Assembly: GCA_963728855.1 (NCBI GenBank)
Contig: CAVSLN010000012.1
Location: forward strand, 496,001-560,000
Reading direction: 5' to 3'
Source: AC-43 sp963728855
Lineage (GTDB): Bacteria; Actinomycetota; Actinomycetes; Mycobacteriales; Micromonosporaceae
DNA: 64,000 nucleotides
The notes beneath the pieces were generated by a model that was given only the letters and a program-made list of their open reading frames with translations, made no database searches and was not told the origin of the DNA. A program made the position numbers and the translations under genes. Of the stretch, positions 30,904-41,332 are shown one piece after another (position 1 is the first letter of the stretch; every line of letters starts with the position of its first letter).

Positions 30904-33489
30904 ATGCGACTTCCCGTCTCCTGGCTGCGCGAGTACGTCGACGCGCCCGCCGACCCGGCCGTACTGGAGACGGCTCTGGTGGGCGCCGGCATCGAGGTCG
31001 AGGACGTCGTCGACCTTTCGTCCACTGTGGACGGTCCGTTGGTCGCCGGCCGCGTCGTGTCGGTCGAGGAGCTGACCGGGCTGAAGAAGCCGATCCGGTA
31101 CTGCCAGGTCGACGTGGGGGAGGGCGAGCCGCGCGGGATCATCTGCGGTGCCCGGAACTTCGCGCCGGGCGACCTCGTGGTCGTGGCGCTGCCGGGCACC
31201 GTACTGCCCGGGGGCTTCGCGATCGCCGCCCGCAAGACGTACGGGCACGTCTCCAACGGCATGATCTGCTCGGGCCGGGAGCTGGGCATCAGCGACGACC
31301 ACGCCGGGATCATCGTGCTGCCAGCGGGGGTGGCCGAGCCCGGTGCCGAGGCGCGGCCGCTGCTCGGGCTCGACGACATCGTGCTGGACCTGGAGATCAC
31401 TCCGGACCGCGGGTACTGCCTGTCCGTACGGGGGGTTGCCCGGGAGCTGTCGCACGCGCTGGACGTCAGTTATCGCGACCCGGCGTCCATTGTGGACGGT
31501 CCGGGCGCGACCGACAACCGCCGCCTTGCTGGTCCGGCTCAAGTGCCGGCCCACGACAACCGCCGCCTTGCTGGTCCGGCTCAAGTGCCGGCCCACGACA
31601 AGCCGCCATACCCCGTCACCGTTGAGGACCCGGTCGGCTGCGACCGGTTCGCCGCCCGGCTGGTGCGCGGGATCGACCCGACCGTGCCGACCCCCGAGTG
31701 GCTGCGCCAGCGGCTGGCCGTCGCCGGTATCCGGTCGATCAGCCTCGCCGTCGACATCACCAACTACCTGATGCTCGAGCTGGGCCAGCCGATGCACGCG
31801 TTCGACCCGAACCGGCTGAGCGGCCCCTTGGTCGTACGCCGCGCCCGGCCCGGCGAGCGGCTGACCACATTGGACGGTGTGGACCGCGGGCTCGACCCGG
31901 AGGACATGGTCATCTGCGACACCGGGCTGGCAAGCCCCCTCGCAGGCGAGGGTGCCGGGGTTCCCATCTCGCTGGCCGCCGTCATGGGTGGCGAGAGCAG
32001 TGAGATGCGGGTGGACTCGGTGGACGTGCTGTTCGAGGCGGCGCACTGGGACCCGGTGATGGTGTCCCGTACGGCCCGCCGGCACCGGCTGCTCTCCGAG
32101 GCCGCCAAGCGCTGGGAGCGGGGCGTCGACCCCCAGCTGGTCCTCGTGGCGCTGGAGCGGGCGGTACGGCTGCTGACCGAGCACGCCGGCGGCGCCGTGG
32201 ACCCCCGGATCCTCGACCTCGACGCGGTCGTACCCGCGGAGCCGGTCCGGGTGCCGGCCGACCTGCCGGCACGGATCGCCGGCGTGCCGTACCCGCCCGC
32301 GCGGGTCACCGGGATCCTCACCGAGATCGGCTGCGCCGTCGACGCGGACGGCGACGCGCTGGTCGTGCGGCCGCCGAGCTGGCGGCCCGACCTGCGGCAG
32401 CCGGCCGACTTCGCCGAGGAGGTGGTCCGGCTCGACGGGTACGACAAGGTGCCCAGCGTGCTGCCGGTCGCGCCGCCCGGCAACGGGCTCACCCCGGCGC
32501 AGCGCCGCCGGCGTGGCGTCGGACGGGCGCTGGCGGAGAACGGGTACGTGGAGGTGCTGTCGTACCCCTTCGTGAGCCCCGAGACGCTCGACGCGCTCGG
32601 CATCCCCGAAGGCGACCCGCGGCGGCGCGCGGTCCGGCTGGCCAACCCGCTGTCGGACGAGGAGCCGCTGCTGCGTCCGACGCTGCTGCCGCCCCTGCTC
32701 GGCACGCTCAGCCGCAACCTCGGCCGGGGCCAGCGCGACGTCGCCCTCTACGAGCTGGGCCTGGTGTTCCTGGCCACCGGCGCGACCGGTACGCCGCCGG
32801 CGATGGGCGTCGATGCCCGGCCGCCCGGGGCCGACCTGGCGGCCGCGGAGCGGTTCGTGCCGGCGCAGCCGTGGCACGTGGCGGCCGTACTGGCCGGTGA
32901 CGCCGAGCCGGCGGGCTGGTGGGGCGCGGGGCGGCCGGCGTCGTGGGCCGACGCGGTCGAGGCGGCCCGCATCGCCGTCGCGGCGGCCGGAAAGACCGCC
33001 GAGGTACGGGCCGGCACGCGGGCACCATGGCACCCCGGCCGGTGCGCCGAGATCGTGGTCGACGGGCAGGTCGTCGGGTACGCGGGCGAGCTGCACCCGG
33101 CCGTGTGCGCGGCGCTTTCGCTGCCCCGCCGTACCGCCGCGATGGAGCTGGACCTCGACGCGCTGCCGCTGCCGGGGATCGTGCCCGGACCCCGGATCTC
33201 CGGGTACCCGCCGGCCCTGATCGACGTCGCGCTCGTGGTCGACGCCGGTACGCCCGCGGCCCAGGTCGAGGCGGCGCTGGTGGCCGGGGCCGGGGACCTG
33301 CTGGAGTCCGTCCGGCTCTTCGACGTGTACGCGTCCGAGCAGCTCGGCACGGGGCGCAAGTCGCTGGCGTACAAGCTCACGTTCCGGGCGCCGGACCGCA
33401 CCTTGACCGTCGAGGAGGCGGTCGCGGCCCGGGACGCCGCGGTCGCCGTCGCGGCGAAACGGCACGGCGCGGCGCTGCGAGGAGCATGA
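30904..33489 (+). CDS. pheT: Phenylalanine-tRNA ligase beta subunit, with an in-frame twin repeat
   Basis: This 861-residue protein has a tRNA-binding EMAP-like domain (about 40-150), B3/B4 editing domain (from about 235), B5 and a C-terminal FDX-ACB domain. Residues 204-231 are two exact copies of a 14-residue unit (DNRRLAGPAQVPAH) in the linker between B1 and B3/B4; without them GATD joins KPPYPV as in relatives. The unit is the reverse-complement kin of the glycosyltransferase twin repeat. The gene starts immediately after the pheS stop. Function should persist because the insert lies in a linker. Confidence 0.95.
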   Translation: MRLPVSWLREYVDAPADPAVLETALVGAGIEVEDVVDLSSTVDGPLVAGRVVSVEELTGLKKPIRYCQVDVGEGEPRGIICGARNFAPGDLVVVALPGTVLPGGFAIAARKTYGHVSNGMICSGRELGISDDHAGIIVLPAGVAEPGAEARPLLGLDDIVLDLEITPDRGYCLSVRGVARELSHALDVSYRDPASIVDGPGATDNRRLAGPAQVPAHDNRRLAGPAQVPAHDKPPYPVTVEDPVGCDRFAARLVRGIDPTVPTPEWLRQRLAVAGIRSISLAVDITNYLMLELGQPMHAFDPNRLSGPLVVRRARPGERLTTLDGVDRGLDPEDMVICDTGLASPLAGEGAGVPISLAAVMGGESSEMRVDSVDVLFEAAHWDPVMVSRTARRHRLLSEAAKRWERGVDPQLVLVALERAVRLLTEHAGGAVDPRILDLDAVVPAEPVRVPADLPARIAGVPYPPARVTGILTEIGCAVDADGDALVVRPPSWRPDLRQPADFAEEVVRLDGYDKVPSVLPVAPPGNGLTPAQRRRRGVGRALAENGYVEVLSYPFVSPETLDALGIPEGDPRRRAVRLANPLSDEEPLLRPTLLPPLLGTLSRNLGRGQRDVALYELGLVFLATGATGTPPAMGVDARPPGADLAAAERFVPAQPWHVAAVLAGDAEPAGWWGAGRPASWADAVEAARIAVAAAGKTAEVRAGTRAPWHPGRCAEIVVDGQVVGYAGELHPAVCAALSLPRRTAAMELDLDALPLPGIVPGPRISGYPPALIDVALVVDAGTPAAQVEAALVAGAGDLLESVRLFDVYASEQLGTGRKSLAYKLTFRAPDRTLTVEEAVAARDAAVAVAAKRHGAALRGA
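31513..31596 (+). repeat. 42-bp unit x2, in-frame coding repeat in pheT
   Basis: Two exact copies (31513-31554, 31555-31596) carry no stop and keep frame. Their reverse complement matches the twin at 8548-8631 at 33 of 42 columns, sharing gccggcacttg and aaggcggcg. A five-base stem (CCGGC/GCCGG) is present. So one unit family sits in two unrelated genes on opposite strands. Confidence 0.9.
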
Positions 33490-33556
33490 GAGAATCTCAG
33501 ATTACCGGTGGCACAGTTACCGCTACGTCTCGACGTCGACACCTTCATCGACGAGA

Positions 33557-36433
33557 ATGCCCGGCATGCGGATTGGGTGGGCCGCGGGGCCAGGAGTGAC
33601 TGCGGAGCGACAGCAAACGGTTGCGTCTTCCGGAAGGTGGACCGGAGGGGCCTCGCCGGAAGCCGCTGAACCGGGCAGATTCGCCGTCGTGGGGCAACGT
33701 GGACCCTCGTCTCCGGTCGGCCGCGACGGCGTCGTGGGCGTCGCCCGCGCTCACGTGGCGGCGGGCGGCAGTGTGCTGGTGGTCGGGCCGCCGGGGATCG
33801 GCAAGTCGACCGTCCTTTCCGCCCTCGCCGCCGAGCCCGACGGGGCGCGGGTGTTACGGGCCGCCGCCGCCGAGGTGGAGTCCGGGCTGCCGTACCTGAC
33901 GCTCGTGGACCTCTTCCGCGCCGCCCTCGCCGAGCAGGGCTCGCTGCTGCCGGGGCACCTGCGGGCGGCCCTGGACGCGGCGCTGCTGCGCACCGTCGCG
34001 CCGACCTCCCCGCAGGACGAGCTGGCGGTACGGCTGGCCGTGCTCGAGCTGGTCCGGATCCTGGCCAAGCAGGGGCCGGTCCGGATGGTCATCGACGACC
34101 TTCAGTGGGTCGACGAGCCGAGCGCCGGAGTCCTGCGCTTCGTCGCGCGCCGGCTGGCCGGGCTGCCGGTGCAGGTGCTGGCCGCCGAGCGGGCCGAGGC
34201 CGGGCCGGTCCGGGCGGAGCTGTGCCCGGAGCCGTACCTGGAGCTGCCGCTGCGCCCGCTGTCCGAGGAGGACATGGCCGACCTGCTGCGCGAGCGGTTC
34301 GGCCCGGAGCTGTCCCCGGCGGCGGTGACCCGGGTGTACGCGGCCTCGGGCGGCAACCCGCTCTTCGCCGTCGAGCTGGGCCGGGCGCTCACCGAGCGGG
34401 GCGAGCACAGTGTCGGGCTGGAGCCGCTGCCCGTACCGGACCGGCTGCGCTCGCTGCTGTCCGCCCGGCTGGCCGCGCTGCCCGCCCGGGCCGACGTCGC
34501 GCTGACCGTGCTCGCCGCGGCCGCCCGGCCCACCCGGGCGCTGCTGGACCGGGGCGGCCTGGACGCCGTCGACGACCTGGCCGAGGCGGTCACGGCCGGG
34601 GTGGTCGTCGCGGCGCCCGACGGCACGCTCGCGTTCAGCCACCCGTTGCTGCGCGAGATGGTCTACGCCGACGCCGAACCGGCCACCCGGCTCGCCGCGC
34701 ACGAGCGGCTGGCCGCCGCGCTCGACGACCCGGTCGAGCGGGCCCGGCACCTCGCGGTGATCCGGCCCGACCCGGACGAGGCGCTGGCCAGTACGCTCAC
34801 CGACGCCGCCGCGGTGGCCCGGCGCCGGGGCGCCCCGGTGGTGGCCGCCGACCTGGCCCGGCTGGCCGCCGACCGTACCCCCGACCCGGCGCGGGCCGCC
34901 GACCGCCGGCTCGTCGCGGCTCGGCACGCGTTCGCCGGGGGCCTGTCCGACGAGGCGTACCGGCTGGCCGGCGCCGCGCTGCCGGACGCCACCGACCCGG
35001 CGACCAGGGTGGGTGCCCGGCTGCTCCTGGTCGACCTGGCCGGCCAGGACCAGTCCGCGGTCGGCCCGGTGCTGGATGCCGCGTTCGCCGAGGCGGAGGC
35101 GGCCACCGACCAGCCCGGCCTGATCGCCAAGGTCCGCCTGTTCCGGGCGCGCAAGGCGTTCTACGACGGCGACAACGAGTGGACGCTGGCCGAGCTCAAG
35201 CGCGCCGAGCAGGCCGCCGAGCTGGCTGGCGACACCGAGTGCCTCGTCGAGGTACTGGCCTGGCGCGGGGACGTGGAGACGGCGTTCCGGGCGCCCGGGG
35301 CCGAGGACCTGATGGAGCGGGCCGCCACGCTGTCGCGCGGGCTGCCGCTGTCCACGGCCGTGGTCACCGCCCGGCAGCTGGCCGCGATGGCGCGGGTGAT
35401 CCGCGGCGACGTGGCCGAGGCGGTACGGCGCATCGAGGAGCTTCGGGTCGCCGTGGAGCGCGCCGGTACGGTCCGGGACCTCTCGGCCGTCATGCTCTCG
35501 GTCGCCTCGGTGTACAGCCGGGCCGGCCGCTGGGGCGACGCGCTCGCGGCGGGCCGGTACGCCGTACGGCTGTTCGCCGACATCGCCGCCGGGGCGCCCG
35601 GCCCGGGCCTGATCGTCGGCGCGTTCGTCGAGCTGGGCGGCGGGAGCCTGGCGGAGGCCACCGACCTGGCCGACCGTTCGGTGGCCGCCTGCCAGGCCGC
35701 CGGTGACGACGACTGGCTCAAGATGGCGTACTCGGCGCAGGGGCAGATCCTGCTGCTGAAGGGCGACCCGGTCGCGGCGCTGGAACCGATGCGCCGGGCG
35801 TACGCGCTGGAGCAGCGGCGCGGCCCGATCGACCCCGGGGTGCTGCTGTGGCACGCCGACTTCATCGAGGCGCTCGCCCTGGGCGGCGCCCGGGACGAGG
35901 CGGCCGAGGTGCTCGGCGAGATCGGCGCGCAGGCCCGGCGGCTGGAGCGCGACGTGGTGCAGCTCGGGCTGGCCCGGTCGGCCGCCCTGTGCACCGCGGT
36001 CGGCGGGTCTCCCCGCGAGGGCGCCCGGGACCTGGGCGACGCGCTGCGGATCTGGGCGGACCACTGGTACCCCTTCGAGCTCGCCCGGGCCTGGCACGTG
36101 CTGGCCGGCATCGAGCGCCGGGCACACCGCCGGGGCGCCGCGCGGGAGGCGCTGCTGGAGGCGATCGGCCGGTACACGGCGTGCGGGGCGGTACCGTGGC
36201 GGGCCGCGGCCGAGGCGGAGCTGGCCCGGCTGGACGGCGCCCGTACCGGTGGGCTGTCCGACAGCGAGCGGCGCATCGTCGAGCTGGTCCGGCAGGGCGC
36301 GACGAACCGGGAGATCGCCCGGTCCACGTACCTGTCGGTCAAGGCGGTCGAGGCCAACCTGACCCGGCTGTACCGGCGCTTCGGGGTCCGTACCCGCGAC
36401 CAGCTCGCCAAGGTGCTCGACGACGACCGCTGA
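33557..36433 (+). CDS. Large LuxR-family (LAL-type) transcriptional regulator
   Basis: This 958-residue protein has an AAA-type ATPase domain with Walker A GPPGIGKST (about residue 75) and Walker B VIDDLQWVD. A long TPR-like helical region follows (about 400-870). A LuxR helix-turn-helix closes it (about 890-945, LSDSERRIVELVRQGATNREIARSTYLSVKAVEANL). Such regulators couple ATP and ligand sensing to transcription. Several ATG/GTG starts are possible near 33557-33600. No obvious target cluster adjoins it; the next gene is an orphan of 144 residues. Confidence 0.9.
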   Translation: MPGMRIGWAAGPGVTAERQQTVASSGRWTGGASPEAAEPGRFAVVGQRGPSSPVGRDGVVGVARAHVAAGGSVLVVGPPGIGKSTVLSALAAEPDGARVLRAAAAEVESGLPYLTLVDLFRAALAEQGSLLPGHLRAALDAALLRTVAPTSPQDELAVRLAVLELVRILAKQGPVRMVIDDLQWVDEPSAGVLRFVARRLAGLPVQVLAAERAEAGPVRAELCPEPYLELPLRPLSEEDMADLLRERFGPELSPAAVTRVYAASGGNPLFAVELGRALTERGEHSVGLEPLPVPDRLRSLLSARLAALPARADVALTVLAAAARPTRALLDRGGLDAVDDLAEAVTAGVVVAAPDGTLAFSHPLLREMVYADAEPATRLAAHERLAAALDDPVERARHLAVIRPDPDEALASTLTDAAAVARRRGAPVVAADLARLAADRTPDPARAADRRLVAARHAFAGGLSDEAYRLAGAALPDATDPATRVGARLLLVDLAGQDQSAVGPVLDAAFAEAEAATDQPGLIAKVRLFRARKAFYDGDNEWTLAELKRAEQAAELAGDTECLVEVLAWRGDVETAFRAPGAEDLMERAATLSRGLPLSTAVVTARQLAAMARVIRGDVAEAVRRIEELRVAVERAGTVRDLSAVMLSVASVYSRAGRWGDALAAGRYAVRLFADIAAGAPGPGLIVGAFVELGGGSLAEATDLADRSVAACQAAGDDDWLKMAYSAQGQILLLKGDPVAALEPMRRAYALEQRRGPIDPGVLLWHADFIEALALGGARDEAAEVLGEIGAQARRLERDVVQLGLARSAALCTAVGGSPREGARDLGDALRIWADHWYPFELARAWHVLAGIERRAHRRGAAREALLEAIGRYTACGAVPWRAAAEAELARLDGARTGGLSDSERRIVELVRQGATNREIARSTYLSVKAVEANLTRLYRRFGVRTRDQLAKVLDDDR

Positions 36434-36549
36434 GGTCGGATACCCGACGTGCTGAGTCGCTCGCTTCTCGTATCTGCGCGGGCTGAGCCGACTCCTCCCC
36501 GTGGCGCCCGCCTCCAGTGGGGAGGCGGCGACGACGGAGGGAGCAGCTC

Positions 36550-36984
36550 ATGCTCAAGGCCAACGCCAACTACCAGAAGCTGTCCGCGTTCCGCGACGCG
36601 CACCCGGCGGTGAACGTACCGGGTGACGGCTTCTTCTCGAACAAGACCATCGAGGAGCTGCAGGCGATCGTGGACCAGACGCTGGTCTCGCTCAAGAAGA
36701 AGCGGGAGATCAGCGGCGGTAACGGGGCATTGCGCCTCGCGGCCGCCAACCTGCTCAAGCAGGCCGGATCGGACGACGCGGCGAACACGGTGGTCGTCGT
36801 CTGGGGTATTCACCAGGCAACCGCTGGAGCCGCCCGGGGCGGTGGGGCGACCACCCTGTACCACTTCACGGTCAACGACCCGGCCGGGCTCAACGACTGG
36901 CACCTCTACGTCGACTCCGGTGAGAAGACCATCGTCGAGATGAGCCAGGGCGGCGGCGCCTTCGTTCAGATCAGCAACGCCTGA
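36550..36984 (+). CDS. Orphan protein, 144 residues
   Basis: I do not recognise this family. GGAGGGAG precedes the ATG at 36550. The N-terminal half is helical and basic (LQAIVDQTLVSLKKKREI, LRLAAANLLKQAG). The C-terminal half is strand-like (TVVVVWGIHQ, TLYHFTVNDPAG, WHLYVDSGEKTIVEM). No signal peptide or membrane helix is seen. It stands between the LuxR regulator and the arginine operon, with its own Shine-Dalgarno. Confidence 0.65.
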   Translation: MLKANANYQKLSAFRDAHPAVNVPGDGFFSNKTIEELQAIVDQTLVSLKKKREISGGNGALRLAAANLLKQAGSDDAANTVVVVWGIHQATAGAARGGGATTLYHFTVNDPAGLNDWHLYVDSGEKTIVEMSQGGGAFVQISNA

Positions 36985-37014
36985 TTCCGACCCGGTCGCC
37001 GGGTAGCCCGCGCG

Positions 37015-37052
37015 CCTGCATGCTGATACGCTCCCTTGCATACCGATGCGGG
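37015..37052 (+). promoter_or_regulatory. Double ARG box (ArgR operator) before argC
   Basis: Two 18-bp sites in tandem resemble the ARG consensus: cctgcatgctgatacgct (37015-37032) and cTTGCATAccgATGCggg (37035-37052). They lie 9-46 bases before the argC ATG. ArgR hexamers bind paired boxes when arginine is present, and argR is in this operon. Confidence 0.7.
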
Positions 37053-37060
37053 GAGGGTGC

Positions 37061-38071
37061 ATGGGCGCGCGGGTGGCGGTCGCTGGAGCGAGCGGGTACG
37101 CGGGCGGGGAGCTGCTGCGCCTGCTCGCCGGGCACCCCGACGTCGAGATCGTCTCGGTCACCGGGCACTCCCAGGCGGGGACGCCACTGGTGTCGGTACA
37201 CCCGCAGCTGGTCTCGCTGGGTCACCTGACGCTCGGGGCGACCGGACCGGACACCCTGGCCGACGCGGACCTGGTTTTCCTGGCCCTGCCGCACGGCGAG
37301 TCCGCGGCGCTGGCCGCCCGGCTGCCGGCGACCGTGAAGGTCGTCGATCTCGGTGCGGACCACCGGCTGCGCAGCGCCGCCGCGTGGGCCGACTACTACG
37401 GCGGCGCGCACGCCGGCACGTGGACGTACGGCCTGCCCGAGCTGCCCGGCCAGCGCGCCGCGGTCACCGCCGCGGACCGGGTGGCCAACACCGGCTGCTA
37501 CGCGGTCGCCACGATCCTCGCGCTGGCCCCGCTCGTCGCGGCCGGGCTCGCCGATCCGGCGGACGTGGTCGTGGTGGCCGCCTCGGGCACCTCCGGGGCC
37601 GGTCGCGGTGCCAAGACGCACCTGCTGGCCAGCGAGGTGATGGGCTCGGTGAGCCCCTACAAGGTCGGCGCGCACCAGCACGTACCCGAGATCAAGCAGG
37701 CGACCGGGGCACGGAGCCTGTCGATGACCCCGCTGCTGGCGCCGATGCCGCGCGGCATTCTGGCCACGGTCACCGCCCGCCCCGCCCGCGCCGGGGTGAC
37801 CCTCGCGGACGTACGGGCGGCGCTGGCCTATCCCGACGAGCCGTTCGTGCACCTGCTGCCCGAAGGCGCGTGGCCGCGCACGGCCGCGACCCTCGGCTCG
37901 AACGCCGCGCAGCTGCAGGCCGCCCTCGACCGGGACAGCGGCCGGATCATCGTCACCAGCGCCATCGACAACCTCGGCAAGGGTGCCGCCGGCCAGGCCG
38001 TGCAGTGCGCCAACCTGATGCTCGGCCTCCCCGAGGCCGCCGGCCTGACGGTGAACGGAGTCGCGCCGTGA
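37061..38071 (+). CDS. argC: N-acetyl-gamma-glutamyl-phosphate reductase
   Basis: This 336-residue enzyme has VAVAGASGYAGGELLRLL at the NADP site and the catalytic Cys in NTGCYAVAT near residue 148. It reduces acetylglutamyl phosphate to the semialdehyde in arginine synthesis. GGGGAGGG precedes the ATG at 37061. It is the first gene of argCJBDFRGH, behind a double ARG box; its stop overlaps argJ (GTGA). Confidence 0.96.
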   Translation: MGARVAVAGASGYAGGELLRLLAGHPDVEIVSVTGHSQAGTPLVSVHPQLVSLGHLTLGATGPDTLADADLVFLALPHGESAALAARLPATVKVVDLGADHRLRSAAAWADYYGGAHAGTWTYGLPELPGQRAAVTAADRVANTGCYAVATILALAPLVAAGLADPADVVVVAASGTSGAGRGAKTHLLASEVMGSVSPYKVGAHQHVPEIKQATGARSLSMTPLLAPMPRGILATVTARPARAGVTLADVRAALAYPDEPFVHLLPEGAWPRTAATLGSNAAQLQAALDRDSGRIIVTSAIDNLGKGAAGQAVQCANLMLGLPEAAGLTVNGVAP

Positions 38072-39216
38072 CGGTCACGTTCCCGAAGGGGTTCCGGGCC
38101 GCGGGCGTGGCGGCGGGGCTGAAAGCCAGTGGTGGCAAGGATGTCGCGCTGGTCGTCAACGACGGGCCGGACGCGGCCGCGGCCGGGGTCTTCACCGCGA
38201 ACCGGGTGAAGGCCGCCCCGGTGCTGTGGAGCCAGCAGGTGCTGCGTGGCGGCCGGCTGCGCGCGGTCGTGCTGAACTCGGGCGGCGCCAACGCCTGTAC
38301 GGGCAGCGGCGGTTTCCAGGACACGCACGCCACCGCCGAGCACCTGGCCGCCCGGCTGGGTACCGGAGCCGGCGAGGTCGCGGTCTGCTCGACCGGGCTG
38401 ATCGGCGAGCGGCTGCCGATGGACCGGCTCCTGGCCGGCGTGTCGGCGGCCGTGGGCGCGCTGTCGCTCGACGGGGCGGGAGCCGCTGAGGCGATCATGA
38501 CCACGGACACCCGTGCCAAGACGACGGTGGTCGCCGGGAACGGCTGGTCGGTCGGCGGGATGGCCAAGGGCGCCGGCATGCTCGCCCCGGGCCTGGCCAC
38601 CATGCTCGTGGTGCTGACCACGGACGCGGTCGCGGCGCCGGAACACCTCGACGCGGTGCTGCGCGAGGCGACCCGGGTCACCTTCGACCGGCTGGACTCC
38701 GACGGTTGTATGTCCACCAACGACACCGTGCTGCTGTTGGCCAGCGGCGCGTCCGGGGTCGCGCCGTCGCCGGCCGAGCTGGCACGGGCGGTGACCGAAG
38801 CGTGCCGGGACCTGGCCGTAGCGCTCATGGCCGACGCGGAGGGCGCGACCAAGGACGTCGCGGTCGAGGTGGTGAGGGCGGCGAGCGAGGCCGACGCGGT
38901 CGAGGTGGGCCGCGCCGTCGCCCGGAACAACCTGGTGAAGACCGCCCTGTTCGGCAACGACCCCAACTGGGGACGCGTCCTCGCGGCGGTGGGCACGACC
39001 GGCGCGGCGTTCGAGCCGGACGCCCTCGACGTCGCGGTCAACGGCGTGTGGGTGTGCAGGGGCGGGGCCGCGGCCGAGGACCGGTCCAAGGTGGACCTCG
39101 CAGCCCGGGCCGTGGCGATCACCGTGGACCTGCACGCCGGTACGGACACCGCCACGATCTGGACCAACGACCTCTCGCACGGGTACGTCCACGAGAACTC
39201 GGCGTACTCGTCATGA
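38068..39216 (+). CDS. argJ: Bifunctional ornithine acetyltransferase / N-acetylglutamate synthase
   Basis: This 382-residue ArgJ protein has the self-cleavage site in KGAGMLAPGLATMLVVLTTDA (Thr after Ala splits the chain into two subunits). It recycles the acetyl group from acetylornithine to glutamate, so no argE is needed. GNDPNWGRVLAAVG is typical. Start GTG overlaps the argC stop; the end overlaps argB. Confidence 0.96.
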   Translation: MTVTFPKGFRAAGVAAGLKASGGKDVALVVNDGPDAAAAGVFTANRVKAAPVLWSQQVLRGGRLRAVVLNSGGANACTGSGGFQDTHATAEHLAARLGTGAGEVAVCSTGLIGERLPMDRLLAGVSAAVGALSLDGAGAAEAIMTTDTRAKTTVVAGNGWSVGGMAKGAGMLAPGLATMLVVLTTDAVAAPEHLDAVLREATRVTFDRLDSDGCMSTNDTVLLLASGASGVAPSPAELARAVTEACRDLAVALMADAEGATKDVAVEVVRAASEADAVEVGRAVARNNLVKTALFGNDPNWGRVLAAVGTTGAAFEPDALDVAVNGVWVCRGGAAAEDRSKVDLAARAVAITVDLHAGTDTATIWTNDLSHGYVHENSAYSS

Positions 39217-40138
39217 GCGTTGGCGCCGAGAGCTTGCGGGTCGGCGGGGCGGCCTCAGTGTTGACCCGGGATCTCGTTGCCGCGCAAGGGAAAGCGGCCA
39301 CCCTGATCGAGGCGCTGCCGTGGCTGGCCCGGTTCCACGGCGCCACGGTCGTGGTCAAGTACGGCGGCAACGCGATGACGGAAGGCGGGCTGCGCGAGGC
39401 GTTCGCGGCCGACATGGTGTTCCTGCGGTACTGCGGGCTCAAGCCGGTCGTCGTGCACGGCGGCGGCCCGCAGATCTCGGCGATGCTGGGCCGGCTGGGC
39501 ATCGCCTCGGAGTTCCGGGGCGGCCTGCGGGTCACCACGCCCGAGGCGATGGACGTCGTACGGATGGTCCTCGTCGGGCAGGTGGGGCGCGAGCTGGTGA
39601 ACCTCATCAACGGGTACGGGCCGTTCGCCGTGGGACTGTCCGGTGAGGACGCCCGGCTCTTCACGGCCGTACGGCGGCCGGCCTATGTGGACGGTTCGCC
39701 CGTCGACGTCGGGCTGGTCGGTGACGTGGAGTCGGTGAACGCCTCGGCGGTCACCGACCTGATCAGGGCGGGCCGGATCCCGGTGGTCTCGACGGTGGCG
39801 CCGGACGCGGACGGGGTACTGCACAACCTCAACGCCGACACCGCGGCGGCCGCGCTGGCGGTGGCGCTGGAGGCCCGCAAGCTCGTGGTGCTCACCGACG
39901 TCGCCGGGCTCTACACCGACTGGCCCGACGAGTCCAGCCTGGTCTCCCAGGTCACCGTCGACGAGCTGGCCCGGCTGCTGCCGTCCCTGGAGGCCGGGAT
40001 GGCGCCCAAGATGGAAGCCTGCCTACGGGCCGTCCAGGGCGGGGTACCGGCCGCGCACGTGGTCGACGGCCGGGTCGCCCACTCCACGCTCCTGGAAGTC
40101 TTCACCTCCGAAGGGTTTGGAACGATGGTGGTGCCGTC

Positions 40139-40142
<4 letters not shown>
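39213..40142 (+). CDS. argB: Acetylglutamate kinase
   Basis: This 309-residue amino acid kinase has VVVKYGGNAMTEGG, VVHGGGPQISAML and LTDVAGLYTDWPD. It phosphorylates N-acetylglutamate and is usually the arginine-inhibited step. The N-terminal extension of about 25 residues fits arginine-sensitive hexamers. It overlaps argJ and argD by four bases each. Confidence 0.96.
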
Positions 40143-41328
<1,186 letters not shown>

Positions 41329-41332
<4 letters not shown>

